64,000 nucleotides of DNA from NCBI RefSeq assembly GCF_030323865.1, contig NZ_CP066363.1:62001-126000 (forward strand), written 5' to 3'. Position numbers and translations under genes: made by a program. The DNA is from Pseudarthrobacter defluvii (GTDB lineage: Bacteria; Actinomycetota; Actinomycetes; Actinomycetales; Micrococcaceae). Each line of letters begins with the position of its first letter. The first letter of the stretch is position 1. Positions 1 through 8,089 of the stretch are shown here, in pieces. A model generated the notes under the pieces. It did not search any database and was not told the DNA's origin. It saw only the letters and a program-made list of their open reading frames with translations.

Positions 1-834
1 CAGCCAGCCGGTTCCCACCGCGATCGCGACCAGGACCATCATGTCCAAGGTGCGGGCCCGCAGGGCCCGGTAGGCGCCGTCGAAAAAGATCCATGCGGAA
101 TAGAAGATGACCGGCAGCGACAGGATCAGCGCGATCACGTCGCTGCGGAGCCCGAACGGGGTGGGTACAGTGAAGCCGAACATATTCCGGCCCATCGGGG
201 ACCACAAGGTCACACCGATGGACAGGGCGGCGGCGACCAGGAACCGGTTGCGCATGTCCTTGACCATGTCGTCCATCGACATCCCGGCGTGGTGCCCGCC
301 GTGACCCATCACGTCCTGGGCCGACCGCGCCGGTCCGCCATGACCGTCCATGGCATGACCCGCATGGCCGTTTCCCGAAGGGTGCGCATGGTCCTGCTGT
401 GCGGCGGGTGCCGCAGGGGCATGGCCGTGGTGGTCTTGGACCTCAGGGTGCTGCATGTGCTGCATAGGGTGCGGGCCATCGTGGTAGGCATGCCCGGCGT
501 GAGTCCCGGCAGTATTGCCTGGACTGGCGGGTTCATGCGCCGTTTCCATGGGCGAGCAGATGTGGTCGGGAACAGATTCGCCACGGCAGTGGTAGCCGCA
601 GTCGCGTACCCACCCGGTGATTTGCTCCAGCGACGTCAGAGATGGGTCGAAGCTGACGGTGGCGGTCTGGGCCACCGCGTTTGCCTCGACGGCAACTACC
701 CCGGGCCGCTGCAGCAGGACCCGTTCGACGACTCCTTTGGAGGTGGCCCAGTGCAGGCCGCGGACCTCCACGATGGCGTTTCGAATCTCCGGGGCCTGAG
801 CGCCTCGATGGGCTGACTTAGGGTGGACTGACAT
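1..834 (-). CDS. Heavy-metal (copper) P-type ATPase with His-rich N-terminus, partial
   Basis: The frame is open from an ATG at 834 to the window edge, giving 278 codons of the N-terminal part. Residues 1-75 resemble a heavy-metal-associated fold, but the place of the CxxC motif holds the residues HWATS, so it probably cannot bind Cu(I) in the usual way. Residues ~95-185 are rich in His, Met and Gly, as in CopB-type exporters. Two or three hydrophobic segments follow (from ~195), ending in the DMMVLVAIAVGT helix typical of P1B ATPases. The catalytic domains lie outside the window. The likely role is copper or silver export across the inner membrane. A CsoR-like palindrome 120 bp upstream suggests copper induction. 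Confidence 0.88.
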   Translation of the reverse strand, partial: MSVHPKSAHRGAQAPEIRNAIVEVRGLHWATSKGVVERVLLQRPGVVAVEANAVAQTATVSFDPSLTSLEQITGWVRDCGYHCRGESVPDHICSPMETAHEPASPGNTAGTHAGHAYHDGPHPMQHMQHPEVQDHHGHAPAAPAAQQDHAHPSGNGHAGHAMDGHGGPARSAQDVMGHGGHHAGMSMDDMVKDMRNRFLVAAALSIGVTLWSPMGRNMFGFTVPTPFGLRSDVIALILSLPVIFYSAWIFFDGAYRALRARTLDMMVLVAIAVGTGWL

Positions 835-952
835 GATCGTCCTTTCGCAGGCGTGTCTGAGGAAGCCCAACAGGGCTCGGGAGCCCCGTTGCCAGACCTT
901 CACTGCGTGAGGGCGTTGTCCCTGACGTCGTTTTCCGGTTACCTTGAAGCTA

Positions 953-967
953 TACCCCCTAGGGGTA
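953..967. promoter_or_regulatory. CsoR-type copper operator (box 1)
   Basis: The palindrome TACCCCCTAGGGGTA matches the G/C-run dyad with flanking TA bound by CsoR repressors. It lies in the gap upstream of the P-type ATPase read leftwards from 834. No experiment supports binding here; the call rests on resemblance and on the csoR gene 2.6 kb away. Confidence 0.7.
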
Positions 968-1001
968 CCGGTCAAGGTGTGGCTGCGGAATGAAACCGCC
1001 G

Positions 1002-1265
1002 TCATGCTCTGCGTCGCAGCACGTTGAGCCGGGCAACGTATTCGGTCTCGTCAATCTCGCCCCGGGCGAAGCGCTCGGCGAGCATGTGTTCTGCCTGCCA
1101 GGTGCCGGCCGTTCCGGTTCCGCTGCTGTCGTAACGGCGATTGCCCGCCCCGGTGGAGCGCGCAAAGAGGACAAGCGCAGTAATGATGGCACCCCAAAAC
1201 AGAACGAAACTCGCCACCATGAGGATGTACCCCCAGACGCCCATGTTGCCGTCCCAGACCATCAT
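1002..1265 (-). CDS. Small membrane protein with SHOCT domain
   Basis: The product has 87 residues. One transmembrane helix (residues ~10-34) is followed by a short linker and a C-terminal SHOCT-type motif (AEHMLAERFARGEIDETEYVARL). SHOCT is a short oligomerisation domain often found at the C-end of small bacterial membrane proteins. A GGAAGGA ribosome site precedes the two candidate start ATGs (1265, 1262). It lies just upstream of the copper ATPase on the same strand. Its molecular role is unknown. Confidence 0.85.
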   Translation of the reverse strand: MMVWDGNMGVWGYILMVASFVLFWGAIITALVLFARSTGAGNRRYDSSGTGTAGTWQAEHMLAERFARGEIDETEYVARLNVLRRRA

Positions 1266-1394
1266 CGCGGAATTCCTTCCTTACATAGGCCCCTGTACGC
1301 ATGCACGCGGCTTTTCGTTCACTATTCCCCTGCGGTGCCGGGCCCGTCAGAGGCTTTGGTCCCTGCTGCCTGAAAGTGCGCGTGGGCGACAACT

Positions 1395-2078
1395 TCACGA
1401 GCGGCCGTGCCGGCGCAGGTGGCATTGCTGGATCAGGTCCACAGCATCCTCGATGTCATCGGTGCAATGGAGTAGCCGGATGTCATCGGGGGCGATGAAT
1501 CCCTGGTCCCTGAGTTGTTCGGTTATCCAGGACATCAGTCCGCTCCAGTGGTCCGTTCCGATCATAATGACGGGGAATTCGTGGATTTTTCCGGTTTGGA
1601 CGAGTGTCAGGGCTTCAAAGAGTTCATCCAGTGTGCCGAAACCGCCCGGAAGAACGACAAAGGCCGAGGCGTACCGGATGAACATGAGCTTCCGGACGAA
1701 GAAGTACCGGAAGCTCATCGACAGGTTCACGTAGGGGTTCACTGACTGTTCCCGTGGCAGTTCGATGCCCAGACCGATCGATGTCCCACCGCCCTCCGCC
1801 GCGCCCCGGTTCGCCGCTTCCATGAGGCCGGGGCCTCCCCCGGTGATTACTGCGAACCCGGCGGCGGCACACCGTGCTCCGAGCGTCCGTGCTTCCTGGT
1901 AGCGCGGGTCGTCCTCGCCGGGGCGCGCCGATCCGAAGACGGCGACGGCTTTGCCCACCCGGTTCGACATGAGCTTAAACCCTGCTCCGATCTCGTTGCT
2001 CATCCGTTCCATCCGGGCAGGATCATCGGCCGGGTCGGCCATCACGGCCAGGAGTTCTTCATCTGTCATCTTCATCAT
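1395..2078 (-). CDS. LOG family (TIGR00730-like) Rossmann-fold protein
   Basis: The product has 227 residues and a nucleotide-binding Rossmann fold. It shows the family motifs GGGPGLMEAANRGA (residues ~80-93) and PGGFGTLDELFE (~143-154), the second being the phosphoribohydrolase signature PGGxGTxxE. Members of this family include cytokinin nucleoside 5'-monophosphate phosphoribohydrolases and bacterial proteins of uncertain substrate. It sits among stress genes on the minus strand, with no evident link to copper. The family call is firm; the substrate is not predictable. Confidence 0.9.
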   Translation of the reverse strand: MMKMTDEELLAVMADPADDPARMERMSNEIGAGFKLMSNRVGKAVAVFGSARPGEDDPRYQEARTLGARCAAAGFAVITGGGPGLMEAANRGAAEGGGTSIGLGIELPREQSVNPYVNLSMSFRYFFVRKLMFIRYASAFVVLPGGFGTLDELFEALTLVQTGKIHEFPVIMIGTDHWSGLMSWITEQLRDQGFIAPDDIRLLHCTDDIEDAVDLIQQCHLRRHGRS

Positions 2079-2447
2079 GGAACTGCTCCGGTGTGCGTCC
2101 GGTACTGGCGGTTTGCGTTCGTCGCGCTTTTCGGCGCGTTCATCTCGGCCACGTTCGGTGCAGCAGCGGTCACGCCGCCCCGGCTTCCGTCAATTGATCC
2201 GCTCCCTGCCTGGTAATGACAGCAACCGGCCTGGGCAACATCAGCGCGTCCAGGATGTGCAGCCTGGGGTTGGTCATTATGCGGGCCGGTCCACCGGCAA
2301 TGCGGGCGGTCAGCAAAATCTGCGCCCAACGCCTGCAGGGCACTGGTGACCGGGGTTTGCAAAATACCCGCAGGGCTGTCATGGCCGCAGTATTGGCTCC
2401 CGGGAACGGGTGCAGGGAGGGGAACCGCCCGCAGCGGCCAGGAGAAC
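2079..2447. other. Intergenic stretch, no convincing gene
   Basis: About 370 bp separate the LOG gene from the small membrane protein. Overlapping minus-strand frames here are open, but none carries a ribosome site, a recognisable domain or convincing protein composition. It may hold a decayed gene. Confidence 0.4.
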
Positions 2448-2888
2448 TCAATGCCCTCCCCCAGAATGGTCCGCCGTATGGTCGGCGGTGGGTGAAGGTC
2501 CCGGCGTCACGTTTGCTCCTGTGCCGCTGATGGCCGGGCCGATCACGAAGGCGGAGAGGGAGAACATCCCGGCGAAGACCAGCAGACCGAGGGTGGGGGC
2601 GATCCAACTGTGGAACCGCCGGTGCAGGTGGACCAGTGCGGGAATGGATGCCAGTAGCCCGAGGGAGCCGAACAAAGCCGTGCCGCCCGAGCCGGCGACC
2701 AGGGCACTTCCTGCGAGGAATCCGATATGGTGCAGTACGTGGGGAACCAGCCCCGTCACCAGACCAAGGGCGCCCGTAATCGTATGCCAGAACGTCTGGA
2801 TTCTTCCCTTGAAGCCTCGCGCTGTCTGCGGCGTCACCGGCAGGGCGTGCACGCTGGAATGGCCGTGGGGCTGGTGATCGCCGGTCAC
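2448..2888 (-). CDS. Multi-pass membrane protein with His-rich termini, unknown function
   Basis: From a GTG at 2888 the product has 146 residues. Three hydrophobic helices can be seen (GALGLVTGLVPHVLHHIGFLAG, the GTALFGSLGLLASIPALVHL stretch, and TLGLLVFAGMFSLSAFVIGP). His residues cluster at both ends and the tail ends DHTADHSGGGH, a plausible metal-binding tail. The frame stays open further upstream, inside the universal stress gene, so the start is a choice: GTG 2888 avoids the overlap. It follows the universal stress gene closely and may be in the same transcript. No family was recognised. Confidence 0.6.
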   Translation of the reverse strand: MTGDHQPHGHSSVHALPVTPQTARGFKGRIQTFWHTITGALGLVTGLVPHVLHHIGFLAGSALVAGSGGTALFGSLGLLASIPALVHLHRRFHSWIAPTLGLLVFAGMFSLSAFVIGPAISGTGANVTPGPSPTADHTADHSGGGH

Positions 2889-2937
2889 CGGGACGCCCGC
2901 CTCTGCGGGATGCCCGTCGCGGAGTGCCCTTGACTCA

Positions 2938-3381
2938 TCATTCGAGGGTGCCCGCGCGGGGCCGGGTCCGGACAACCAGCACCGGGCATGGCGAGTGGTG
3001 GAGGATCTGTGTCGAAACGGAACCGAGCAGCAGCCCGGTAAATCCGCCCAGGCCGCGGGATCCGACAACCAGCAGGTCTGCGTCCTCCGCGGCCCTCAGG
3101 AGCACGGAGGCGGCATGGCCCTGGACCACGTCAGCGGTGACTGCCACGCCCCCGCTATCCAGCTTTTTCAGGGCCTCGCCCTGAAGTCGGCGGGCTGCCT
3201 GTGGAAACAGGTCAGGGTCGTGGATCAGGCCTTCCATTCCCACGGTCACGGGCGGAAACTCCCAGGCGGTGACCGCCTTGACGACCCCGCCCCGCAGCTG
3301 CGCCTCGGTCACAGCCCATTCCAGCGCGAAGCCGGATGCAGCCGAACCATCAACACCTGCAACAATCCTGAATCCCGCCAT
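2938..3381 (-). CDS. Universal stress protein (UspA family)
   Basis: The product has 147 residues in a single Usp domain. It begins with a typical strand and loop (IVAGVDGSAAS) and ends with the nucleotide-binding motif GSRGLGGFTGLLLGSVS followed by HHSPCPVLVV, matching the G2xG9xG(S/T) pattern of ATP-binding members. It is cytoplasmic and probably a stress-response protein. It reads away from csoR, with the copper-box region between the two genes, so both may answer to the same conditions. Confidence 0.93.
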   Translation of the reverse strand: MAGFRIVAGVDGSAASGFALEWAVTEAQLRGGVVKAVTAWEFPPVTVGMEGLIHDPDLFPQAARRLQGEALKKLDSGGVAVTADVVQGHAASVLLRAAEDADLLVVGSRGLGGFTGLLLGSVSTQILHHSPCPVLVVRTRPRAGTLE

Positions 3382-3540
3382 ATGTACTCCCTTTGCAAAT
3401 GCCTTAACCGGTGCAGGCCAGCATGTCCCCGGAATGCACCCATGGGGAAGGGCAGAAAGTCCCTCGCCGCGAACGACCGAGCTACGTTACACAGAGGCGG
3501 TTGGATGAGAGGGAGCGAATACTCCCCGATATTTGCCTTT

Positions 3541-3556
3541 TACCCCCCGGGGGTAT
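3541..3556. promoter_or_regulatory. CsoR operator (box 2) at the csoR-copZ-copA promoter
   Basis: TACCCCCCGGGGGTA is a perfect dyad extended by TA, 28 bp before the csoR start. Its position fits autorepression of the csoR-copZ-copA operon, released by Cu(I). The following TATATT could form part of a -10 element. Confidence 0.85.
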
Positions 3557-3584
3557 ATTGTGGTGACTGCTGAAAGGATCTCCC

Positions 3585-3905
3585 ATGACTCGGAACATTG
3601 ATAGCGTCCCCTCAGCCGAGGTCGCGGACTACGGGTACAGCAGCGGAAAAGAGGCTTACCTGCGCCGGTTGAAGCGCATTGAAGGCCAGGTGCGCGGCAT
3701 CGCCCGCATGGTCAATGAGGATGCCTACTGCATCGACATCCTCACCCAGGTCGCTGCGGTGAACAAGGCACTGCACGCCGTCAGCCTGGGCCTGCTGGAA
3801 GAACACATTGGACATTGCGTGGTGAACGCGGCGGCCGCCTCCGAGGAGGCCGGTGACGCAAAGGTCAGGGAAGCAACAGACGCCGTCGGACGTCTGTTGC
3901 GCTAA
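3585..3905 (+). CDS. csoR: Copper-sensing transcriptional repressor CsoR
   Basis: The product has 106 residues of the all-helical CsoR/RcnR family (DUF156). The Cu(I) ligands of the family are present as Cys49, His74 and Cys78 (motifs AYCIDIL and EEHIGHC), and RLKRIEGQVRGI is the conserved first helix. Known members bind G/C-rich palindromes and leave DNA when Cu(I) binds. A perfect site lies 28 bp upstream. It is followed after 20 bp by copZ and then copA, which fits a self-regulated efflux operon. Confidence 0.95.
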   Translation: MTRNIDSVPSAEVADYGYSSGKEAYLRRLKRIEGQVRGIARMVNEDAYCIDILTQVAAVNKALHAVSLGLLEEHIGHCVVNAAAASEEAGDAKVREATDAVGRLLR

Positions 3906-3925
3906 CGACAAGGAGGAAGCCAGCC

Positions 3926-4150
3926 ATGAGCGTGAAGACAACCGTCAATATCTCCGGAATGCACTGCAGCCACTGCGTTGCATCGGTTACCGAAGAGCTC
4001 CAGGAGCTCGACGGCGTCGCGGCCGTCGACGTCGCGCTGAACAAGGACGGCATCTCCATAGCCACCATCACATCGACCGCCGAGCTGGACCCGGCACAGA
4101 TCGACGCGGCGATAGCTGAAGCCGGCTACGACGTCGTGGCCGGCGGTTAG
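3926..4150 (+). CDS. copZ: Copper chaperone CopZ
   Basis: The product has 74 residues, a single heavy-metal-associated domain with the Cu(I) site GMHCSHC at residues ~11-17 and the usual alternating strands and helices. An AAGGAGG-like ribosome site lies just before the ATG. CopZ proteins carry Cu(I) in the cytoplasm to CopA and CsoR. It sits between csoR and copA, and copA starts 2 bp after its stop. Confidence 0.94.
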   Translation: MSVKTTVNISGMHCSHCVASVTEELQELDGVAAVDVALNKDGISIATITSTAELDPAQIDAAIAEAGYDVVAGG

Positions 4151-4152
4151 GC

Positions 4153-6435
4153 GTGGACGCCGAAATCCTCGCTCCCGGCACACGCGTCCTTGAACTCGAC
4201 ATACAAGGCATGACCTGTGCCTCCTGCGTTGCCCGCGTGGAGCGGAAACTGGGAAAACTCGAAGGCGTTGACGCCACAGTCAACCTGCCGCTGGAGTCCG
4301 CCCGGGTGATCGTCCCCGACGCTGTTTCGGACCAGCAGATTATCGACACCGTGACGGCCACCGGTTACACCGCCTCGCTCAAGGCTGACCGGCCCGCCCC
4401 TGACAGGCAACACATCCAATATGCACTGCAGTCGGCACAGCCGGGCGGCGATGACCTGGCAGCGGCAGGGCAGGCTGCAGCCGCGGGCAGCGTCCTGCGG
4501 CCGCGTCTCCTCGCAGCGGCCGCCCTGACCCTGCCGGTGCTGGTGATCTCGATGGTCCCGGCGGCCCAGTTCCCGCACTGGGGTTGGGCTGCGCTCGTTC
4601 TGAGCGCGCCGGTGGTCAGCTGGGCCGCGTGGCCGTTTCACCGGGCGGCAGCCATTAACGCCCGGCACCTGGCCTCCACGATGGACACCCTGGTATCCAT
4701 CGGGGTCAGTGCAGCGTTCCTGTTTTCGGCGTGGCAGCTTCTGGCCGATCCGTTCATGACCGCACATCCGGGCATGAACATGAGCGACCACGCCCTGTAC
4801 TTCGAAGTGGCCGCCGTGGTGACCACGTTCCTGCTGCTGGGCCGCTATCTGGAAGCCAACGCCAAACAGCGCGCCGGCAACGCCCTGCGCGCGCTGCTGA
4901 ACCTCGGCGCCAAGGAAGCCAGCGTGGTCCGGGACGGGGCCGAGTCACGGGTGCCGGTTGATCTGCTCGTTCCGGGGGACGTCTTTATCGTCCGTCCCGG
5001 GGAAAAGATCGCCACGGACGGGTTTGTGGTGGAGGGCCAGTCGGCGGTGGACACCTCACTGATCACCGGCGAACCGGTGCCGGTCGAGGTCGGCGTGGAC
5101 GATTCCGTGATCGGGGCGACCATCAACACCAACGGCCGGCTGCTGGTCAAGGCCACGCGGGTCGGCAGTGAAACCACCCTTGCCCAGATGGGGCGACTGG
5201 TCAGCCAGGCCCAAAGCGGTAAGGCGGCGGTCGCGCGATTGGCCGACCGGATCAGCGCGGTCTTTGTCCCGGTCGTCCTGGCCATCTCCGCGCTCACCTT
5301 TGGAGCATGGCTGATTGCCGCCGGGGACCCGCAGCCGGCATTCACCGCCGCCGTCGCCGTGCTGGTGATCGCATGCCCCTGTGCGCTGGGTCTGGCAACC
5401 CCCACGGCACTGCTCACCGGGACCGGCCGCGGGGCCCAGCTGGGCATCCTGATCAAAGGCCCGCAGGTCCTGGAAGACACCCGAACCGTGGACACCATCG
5501 TGCTGGACAAGACCGGGACCGTCACCAGCGGCAAACTTTCCGTCGCGGCTGTGCAGAGCCTGACCACGGCGGACGGGGACGAGCTGCTCGCCCTGGCCGG
5601 GGCAGCCGAAGCCGCCAGCGAACACCCCGTGGCCCATGCCATCGCACGGGCCGCACGCGAACACGCTCCCCTGGCGGCGGTGGCCGACTTCGTCAGCGCC
5701 CCGGGCGGGGGCGTGCGCGGCACCGTCAACGGACGCTCAATCGTCGTCGGACGCGCCGGATGGCTCAAGGACAACGGCATCGACACCCCCGCCGAAAGCC
5801 TGGAGCATCTGCACGCGCTGGAGGACTCCGGAGCGACCGTGATCTGGGTCGGCGTGAACGGGCAGGCCGCGGGCCTGATCAGCCTCACCGACACCATCAA
5901 ACCGGGCTCGGCTGCCGCGATCGGCAGGTTGAAGGAACTCGGACTGCGTCCGATCCTGCTGACCGGCGACAACGCCTCCGCGGCGCTGGCCGTTGCCGCG
6001 AAGGTGGGCATCCCGGCCGCGGATGTGCTGGCAGGGGTCCTGCCCGAAGGCAAGGTCGAGGCCGTGCGCCGGCTGCAGAAATCCGGCGCGACCGTGGCGA
6101 TGGCAGGGGATGGCGTTAATGACGCCGCGGCCCTGGCCCAGGCTGACCTGGGCATCGCCATGGGCAGCGGGACCGACGTGGCCATCGCCGCCGCAGACCT
6201 GACGGTCATGGGAAGCGATCTGGGGCAGGTCGCGGAAGCCATCGGGCTGTCCCGAAAGACGTTGGCCACGATCAAGACGAACCTGTTCTGGGCGTTCTTC
6301 TACAACGCCGTGGGCATCCCGGTCGCCGCGCTGGGCCTGCTGAACCCGATGATCGCCGGCGCCGCGATGGCCGCCAGCTCGGTCCTGGTGGTGACCAACT
6401 CGCTGCGGTTGCGCCGCTTCGGACGGACGCAATGA
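4153..6435 (+). CDS. copA: Cu(I)-exporting P1B-type ATPase CopA
   Basis: The product has 760 residues from a GTG placed 2 bp after the copZ stop. The domains in order are an N-terminal metal domain with C22-A-S-C25, paired helices, an actuator domain with the TGE motif (305-307), the membrane Cu site C408-P-C410, the phosphorylated D452 in DKTGT, the SEHP motif of P1B ATPases and the hinge motif GDGVNDAA (from 652). The last two helices contain [11 protein letters not shown] and [15 protein letters not shown], whose residues take part in Cu(I) transport. It pumps cytoplasmic Cu(I) outward. Its last ~70 codons are duplicated near 7,840. Confidence 0.97.
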   Translation: MDAEILAPGTRVLELDIQGMTCASCVARVERKLGKLEGVDATVNLPLESARVIVPDAVSDQQIIDTVTATGYTASLKADRPAPDRQHIQYALQSAQPGGDDLAAAGQAAAAGSVLRPRLLAAAALTLPVLVISMVPAAQFPHWGWAALVLSAPVVSWAAWPFHRAAAINARHLASTMDTLVSIGVSAAFLFSAWQLLADPFMTAHPGMNMSDHALYFEVAAVVTTFLLLGRYLEANAKQRAGNALRALLNLGAKEASVVRDGAESRVPVDLLVPGDVFIVRPGEKIATDGFVVEGQSAVDTSLITGEPVPVEVGVDDSVIGATINTNGRLLVKATRVGSETTLAQMGRLVSQAQSGKAAVARLADRISAVFVPVVLAISALTFGAWLIAAGDPQPAFTAAVAVLVIACPCALGLATPTALLTGTGRGAQLGILIKGPQVLEDTRTVDTIVLDKTGTVTSGKLSVAAVQSLTTADGDELLALAGAAEAASEHPVAHAIARAAREHAPLAAVADFVSAPGGGVRGTVNGRSIVVGRAGWLKDNGIDTPAESLEHLHALEDSGATVIWVGVNGQAAGLISLTDTIKPGSAAAIGRLKELGLRPILLTGDNASAALAVAAKVGIPAADVLAGVLPEGKVEAVRRLQKSGATVAMAGDGVNDAAALAQADLGIAMGSGTDVAIAAADLTVMGSDLGQVAEAIGLSRKTLATIKTNLFWAFFYNAVGIPVAALGLLNPMIAGAAMAASSVLVVTNSLRLRRFGRTQ

Positions 6436-6466
6436 GGTGAAACGCCGCCCACCTGCGGCAGACATG

Positions 6467-6517
6467 CTGAAGGCCGGTGATGCACAGCCCCCAAGGCAGC
6501 ACATCACCGGCCTTCAG
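6467..6517. terminator. Hairpin terminator between convergent copA and peptidase genes
   Basis: CTGAAGGCCGGTGATG (6467-6482) pairs perfectly with its complement at 6502-6517 around a 19-nt loop. It follows the copA stop and would serve both strands. A related hairpin recurs at 8033-8085. Confidence 0.85.
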
Positions 6518-6521
6518 TAGT

Positions 6522-6585
6522 TTATTTACCCGCGCGGACGAACGTGACGGCGCCCTTGGAGGCCATCCAGGTCAGCGGGCGGTCT
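6522..6585 (-). pseudogene. 3' remnant of an NlpC/P60 peptidase gene
   Basis: The minus-strand codons end in a peptide reading LTWMASKGAVTFVRAGK, nearly the same as the C-terminus of the intact NlpC/P60 protein encoded at 8090-8863 (LTWMTSKGSVTFVRAGK). Similarity stops after about 60 bp, where unrelated sequence leading into the M23 gene begins. It is a leftover from the duplication that also copied the copA end and terminator. Confidence 0.75.
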
Positions 6586-6640
6586 GAGTTTCCGCAACCA
6601 GGAACAGCTGACGGATCATAGCCGGAATCCTCGTGTCTCG

Positions 6641-7417
6641 TTAAATGTAGGCCGAGGGATTGACGGTGGCACCGTTGACTACGACTTCGAAATGAAGATG
6701 GCAACCAGTTGACGCCCCGGTCGTACCAACGCCCGCAATCTCTTGGCCCTGCGTTACTGGTTGCCCGATAGAAACACCGATGCTGGCCAAGTGGTTGTAT
6801 GTGGTCTTCATCCCGTTGCCATGATCCACAACGATCCGGTTGCCACCGCCATATGGGCTCCAGCCCGCCTCGACGACTTTCCCTGAGCCCGCAGCGAACA
6901 CCGGAGTCGAGCATGCTCCTGTCAGGTCGACGCCAGTGTGCAGTTCGCCGGCAGCTCCGGTGATGGGGCTGACACGGAATCCGTAGGGGGAGCTCACATT
7001 CATGGCGGCCAGTGGTGCCCTCAGGCCGCTGGACTGCTCAGTGGGGGCCACCGCATCCGGTGCCACTGGGGTCGATCCTGAAACCGTTCCGGCAGCCTCC
7101 ACGGGCGACGCCGGTTTAGGAGCCGGCTGGGAGGTCACTGCGGGGCTGTCAAAGGTCAGGATGGCGGTCGGCACTGCGGTAACGGCAGCCTCAACGGCAG
7201 GAACTGTGGACGCGGCGGTCCGGTCCGGGGCTCCGGCGCGGCCACCCGGGTCGGCCTGCGCAGCCGAAAGGGCCGTCAGGGCGATCATTCCCGTGACGGC
7301 AGCTGTAACGCCCCACTGTTGGCTCCGCAGCAGAATGGCAGCGTCACGCATAAGGGGGCGGCGTGGCCTGGGAGCAGGAAGGGCACGGCGACGGCCGTGT
7401 TTGGGCTGGGCAGACAA
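6641..7417 (-). CDS. M23 family metallopeptidase (cell-wall hydrolase)
   Basis: The product has 258 residues. It has a basic N-terminus, a hydrophobic signal segment (WGVTAAVTGMIALTALSAAQA), a long Pro/Ala/Thr linker and a C-terminal lysostaphin-like domain. The zinc-site motifs are complete: HTGVD (HxxxD) and HLHFE (HxH). Such enzymes cleave peptidoglycan cross-bridges outside the membrane. The start is a TTG at 7417 with GAGAGG 9 bp upstream, matching the layout of the NlpC/P60 gene. Its leader carries a c-di-AMP riboswitch-like element and a CsoR-like box. Confidence 0.9.
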   Translation of the reverse strand: MSAQPKHGRRRALPAPRPRRPLMRDAAILLRSQQWGVTAAVTGMIALTALSAAQADPGGRAGAPDRTAASTVPAVEAAVTAVPTAILTFDSPAVTSQPAPKPASPVEAAGTVSGSTPVAPDAVAPTEQSSGLRAPLAAMNVSSPYGFRVSPITGAAGELHTGVDLTGACSTPVFAAGSGKVVEAGWSPYGGGNRIVVDHGNGMKTTYNHLASIGVSIGQPVTQGQEIAGVGTTGASTGCHLHFEVVVNGATVNPSAYI

Positions 7418-7424
7418 GATAGTG

Positions 7425-7600
7425 GTCCTCTCGGCGCCGGCGAAGTTAGCTGTCGGATTCGGACGAGTGGACTGTCCGGCTGCTGGAGGACGCGCGGCAG
7501 CGCAGCCGCCAAGTAGCTTCGCCCCAAGGCGCGCTCCGCGCGCGCCGTAAGTGGATCCTCCGCCCCCGCCTTGAGAAATTCATAGTTGTAGGCCGCCGGC
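7425..7600 (-). ncRNA. c-di-AMP riboswitch (ydaO/yuaA type), leader of the M23 gene
   Basis: Read on the minus strand the leader holds CCGAATCCGACAGCTAAC (7462-7445), the hallmark 3' segment of ydaO/yuaA riboswitches, followed by TTCGCCGGCG and the GAGAGG ribosome site. A TTGGGGCGAAGCTAC segment lies further upstream. In Actinobacteria these switches control cell-wall hydrolases. Boundaries are approximate. A covariance-model search would settle the call. Confidence 0.75.
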
Positions 7601-7624
7601 GGGGTTTGGCGTAGCGGGCAACAC

Positions 7625-7641
7625 ATACCCGCCAGGGGTAT
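7625..7641. promoter_or_regulatory. CsoR-like box (box 3)
   Basis: ATACCC-GCCA-GGGGTAT forms an imperfect dyad like the other copper boxes. It lies upstream of the M23 leader on the minus strand, where it could place a wall hydrolase under copper control. Confidence 0.5.
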
Positions 7642-7737
7642 GCCTCCCTAGAGTAGCGAACCGTTCGCATAAGTTACAAATCCGTTATTCACTCCACTCG
7701 CGGCTGCCTGACCCAAGCAGCGCGCATTGCCCGCACG

Positions 7738-8016
7738 GTGGCGGGCGGACATCGTGATCGGGCGATCCGGTGGTTACGGGCACTGACCCGGCCGGATCGC
7801 GCAACCGATTGGCTGCCCCGCCGTACGCTGGCGCGCATAGAGACCAACCTGTTTTGGGCGTTCTTCTCTAACGCCGTCGGCATCCCGGTCGCCGCGCTGG
7901 GCCTGCGCAACCCGATGATCGCCGGCGCTGCGATGGCCGCCAGCTCGGTCCTGGTGGCTACCAACCATGTGCGGTCGCGCCGCTTTGGACCGCCGTTACG
8001 GGATGAATCTGCGTCC
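7738..8016 (+). pseudogene. copA 3'-end fragment (duplicated)
   Basis: Translation gives [20 protein letters not shown], then [16 protein letters not shown], which differ only slightly from the last two helices of the intact CopA. Nothing upstream encodes the catalytic domains, so the fragment cannot be a pump. Together with the following hairpin and the NlpC/P60 gene it forms the second copy of a duplicated block. The N-terminal part of the frame (7738-7830) does not match copA well. Confidence 0.82.
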
Positions 8017-8032
8017 AACCGGGGCAGAAGTG

Positions 8033-8085
8033 CTGAAGGGCCGGTGATGCACAGCCCCCAAGGCAGTGCATCACCGGCCCTTCAG
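8033..8085. terminator. Hairpin terminator, second copy
   Basis: A perfect 20-bp stem (8033-8052 with 8066-8085) surrounds a 13-nt loop with the same AGCCCCCAAGGCA core as the copy at 6467. One extra G:C pair and extended arms keep the pairing perfect although the sequence differs. Confidence 0.82.
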
Positions 8086-8089
8086 TGGC

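Noticed and set aside
289..816. Plus-strand frame of 175 codons
   Set aside because: It is antisense to the P-type ATPase, whose composition and motifs are clear; the plus frame has no motif or ribosome site.
2075..2607. Overlapping minus-strand frames between LOG and membrane-protein genes
   Set aside because: There is no ribosome site, no domain and odd composition; at most this is a decayed gene.
4845..6275. 476-codon minus-strand frame
   Set aside because: It is a shadow of copA on the opposite strand, caused by high GC at third codon positions.
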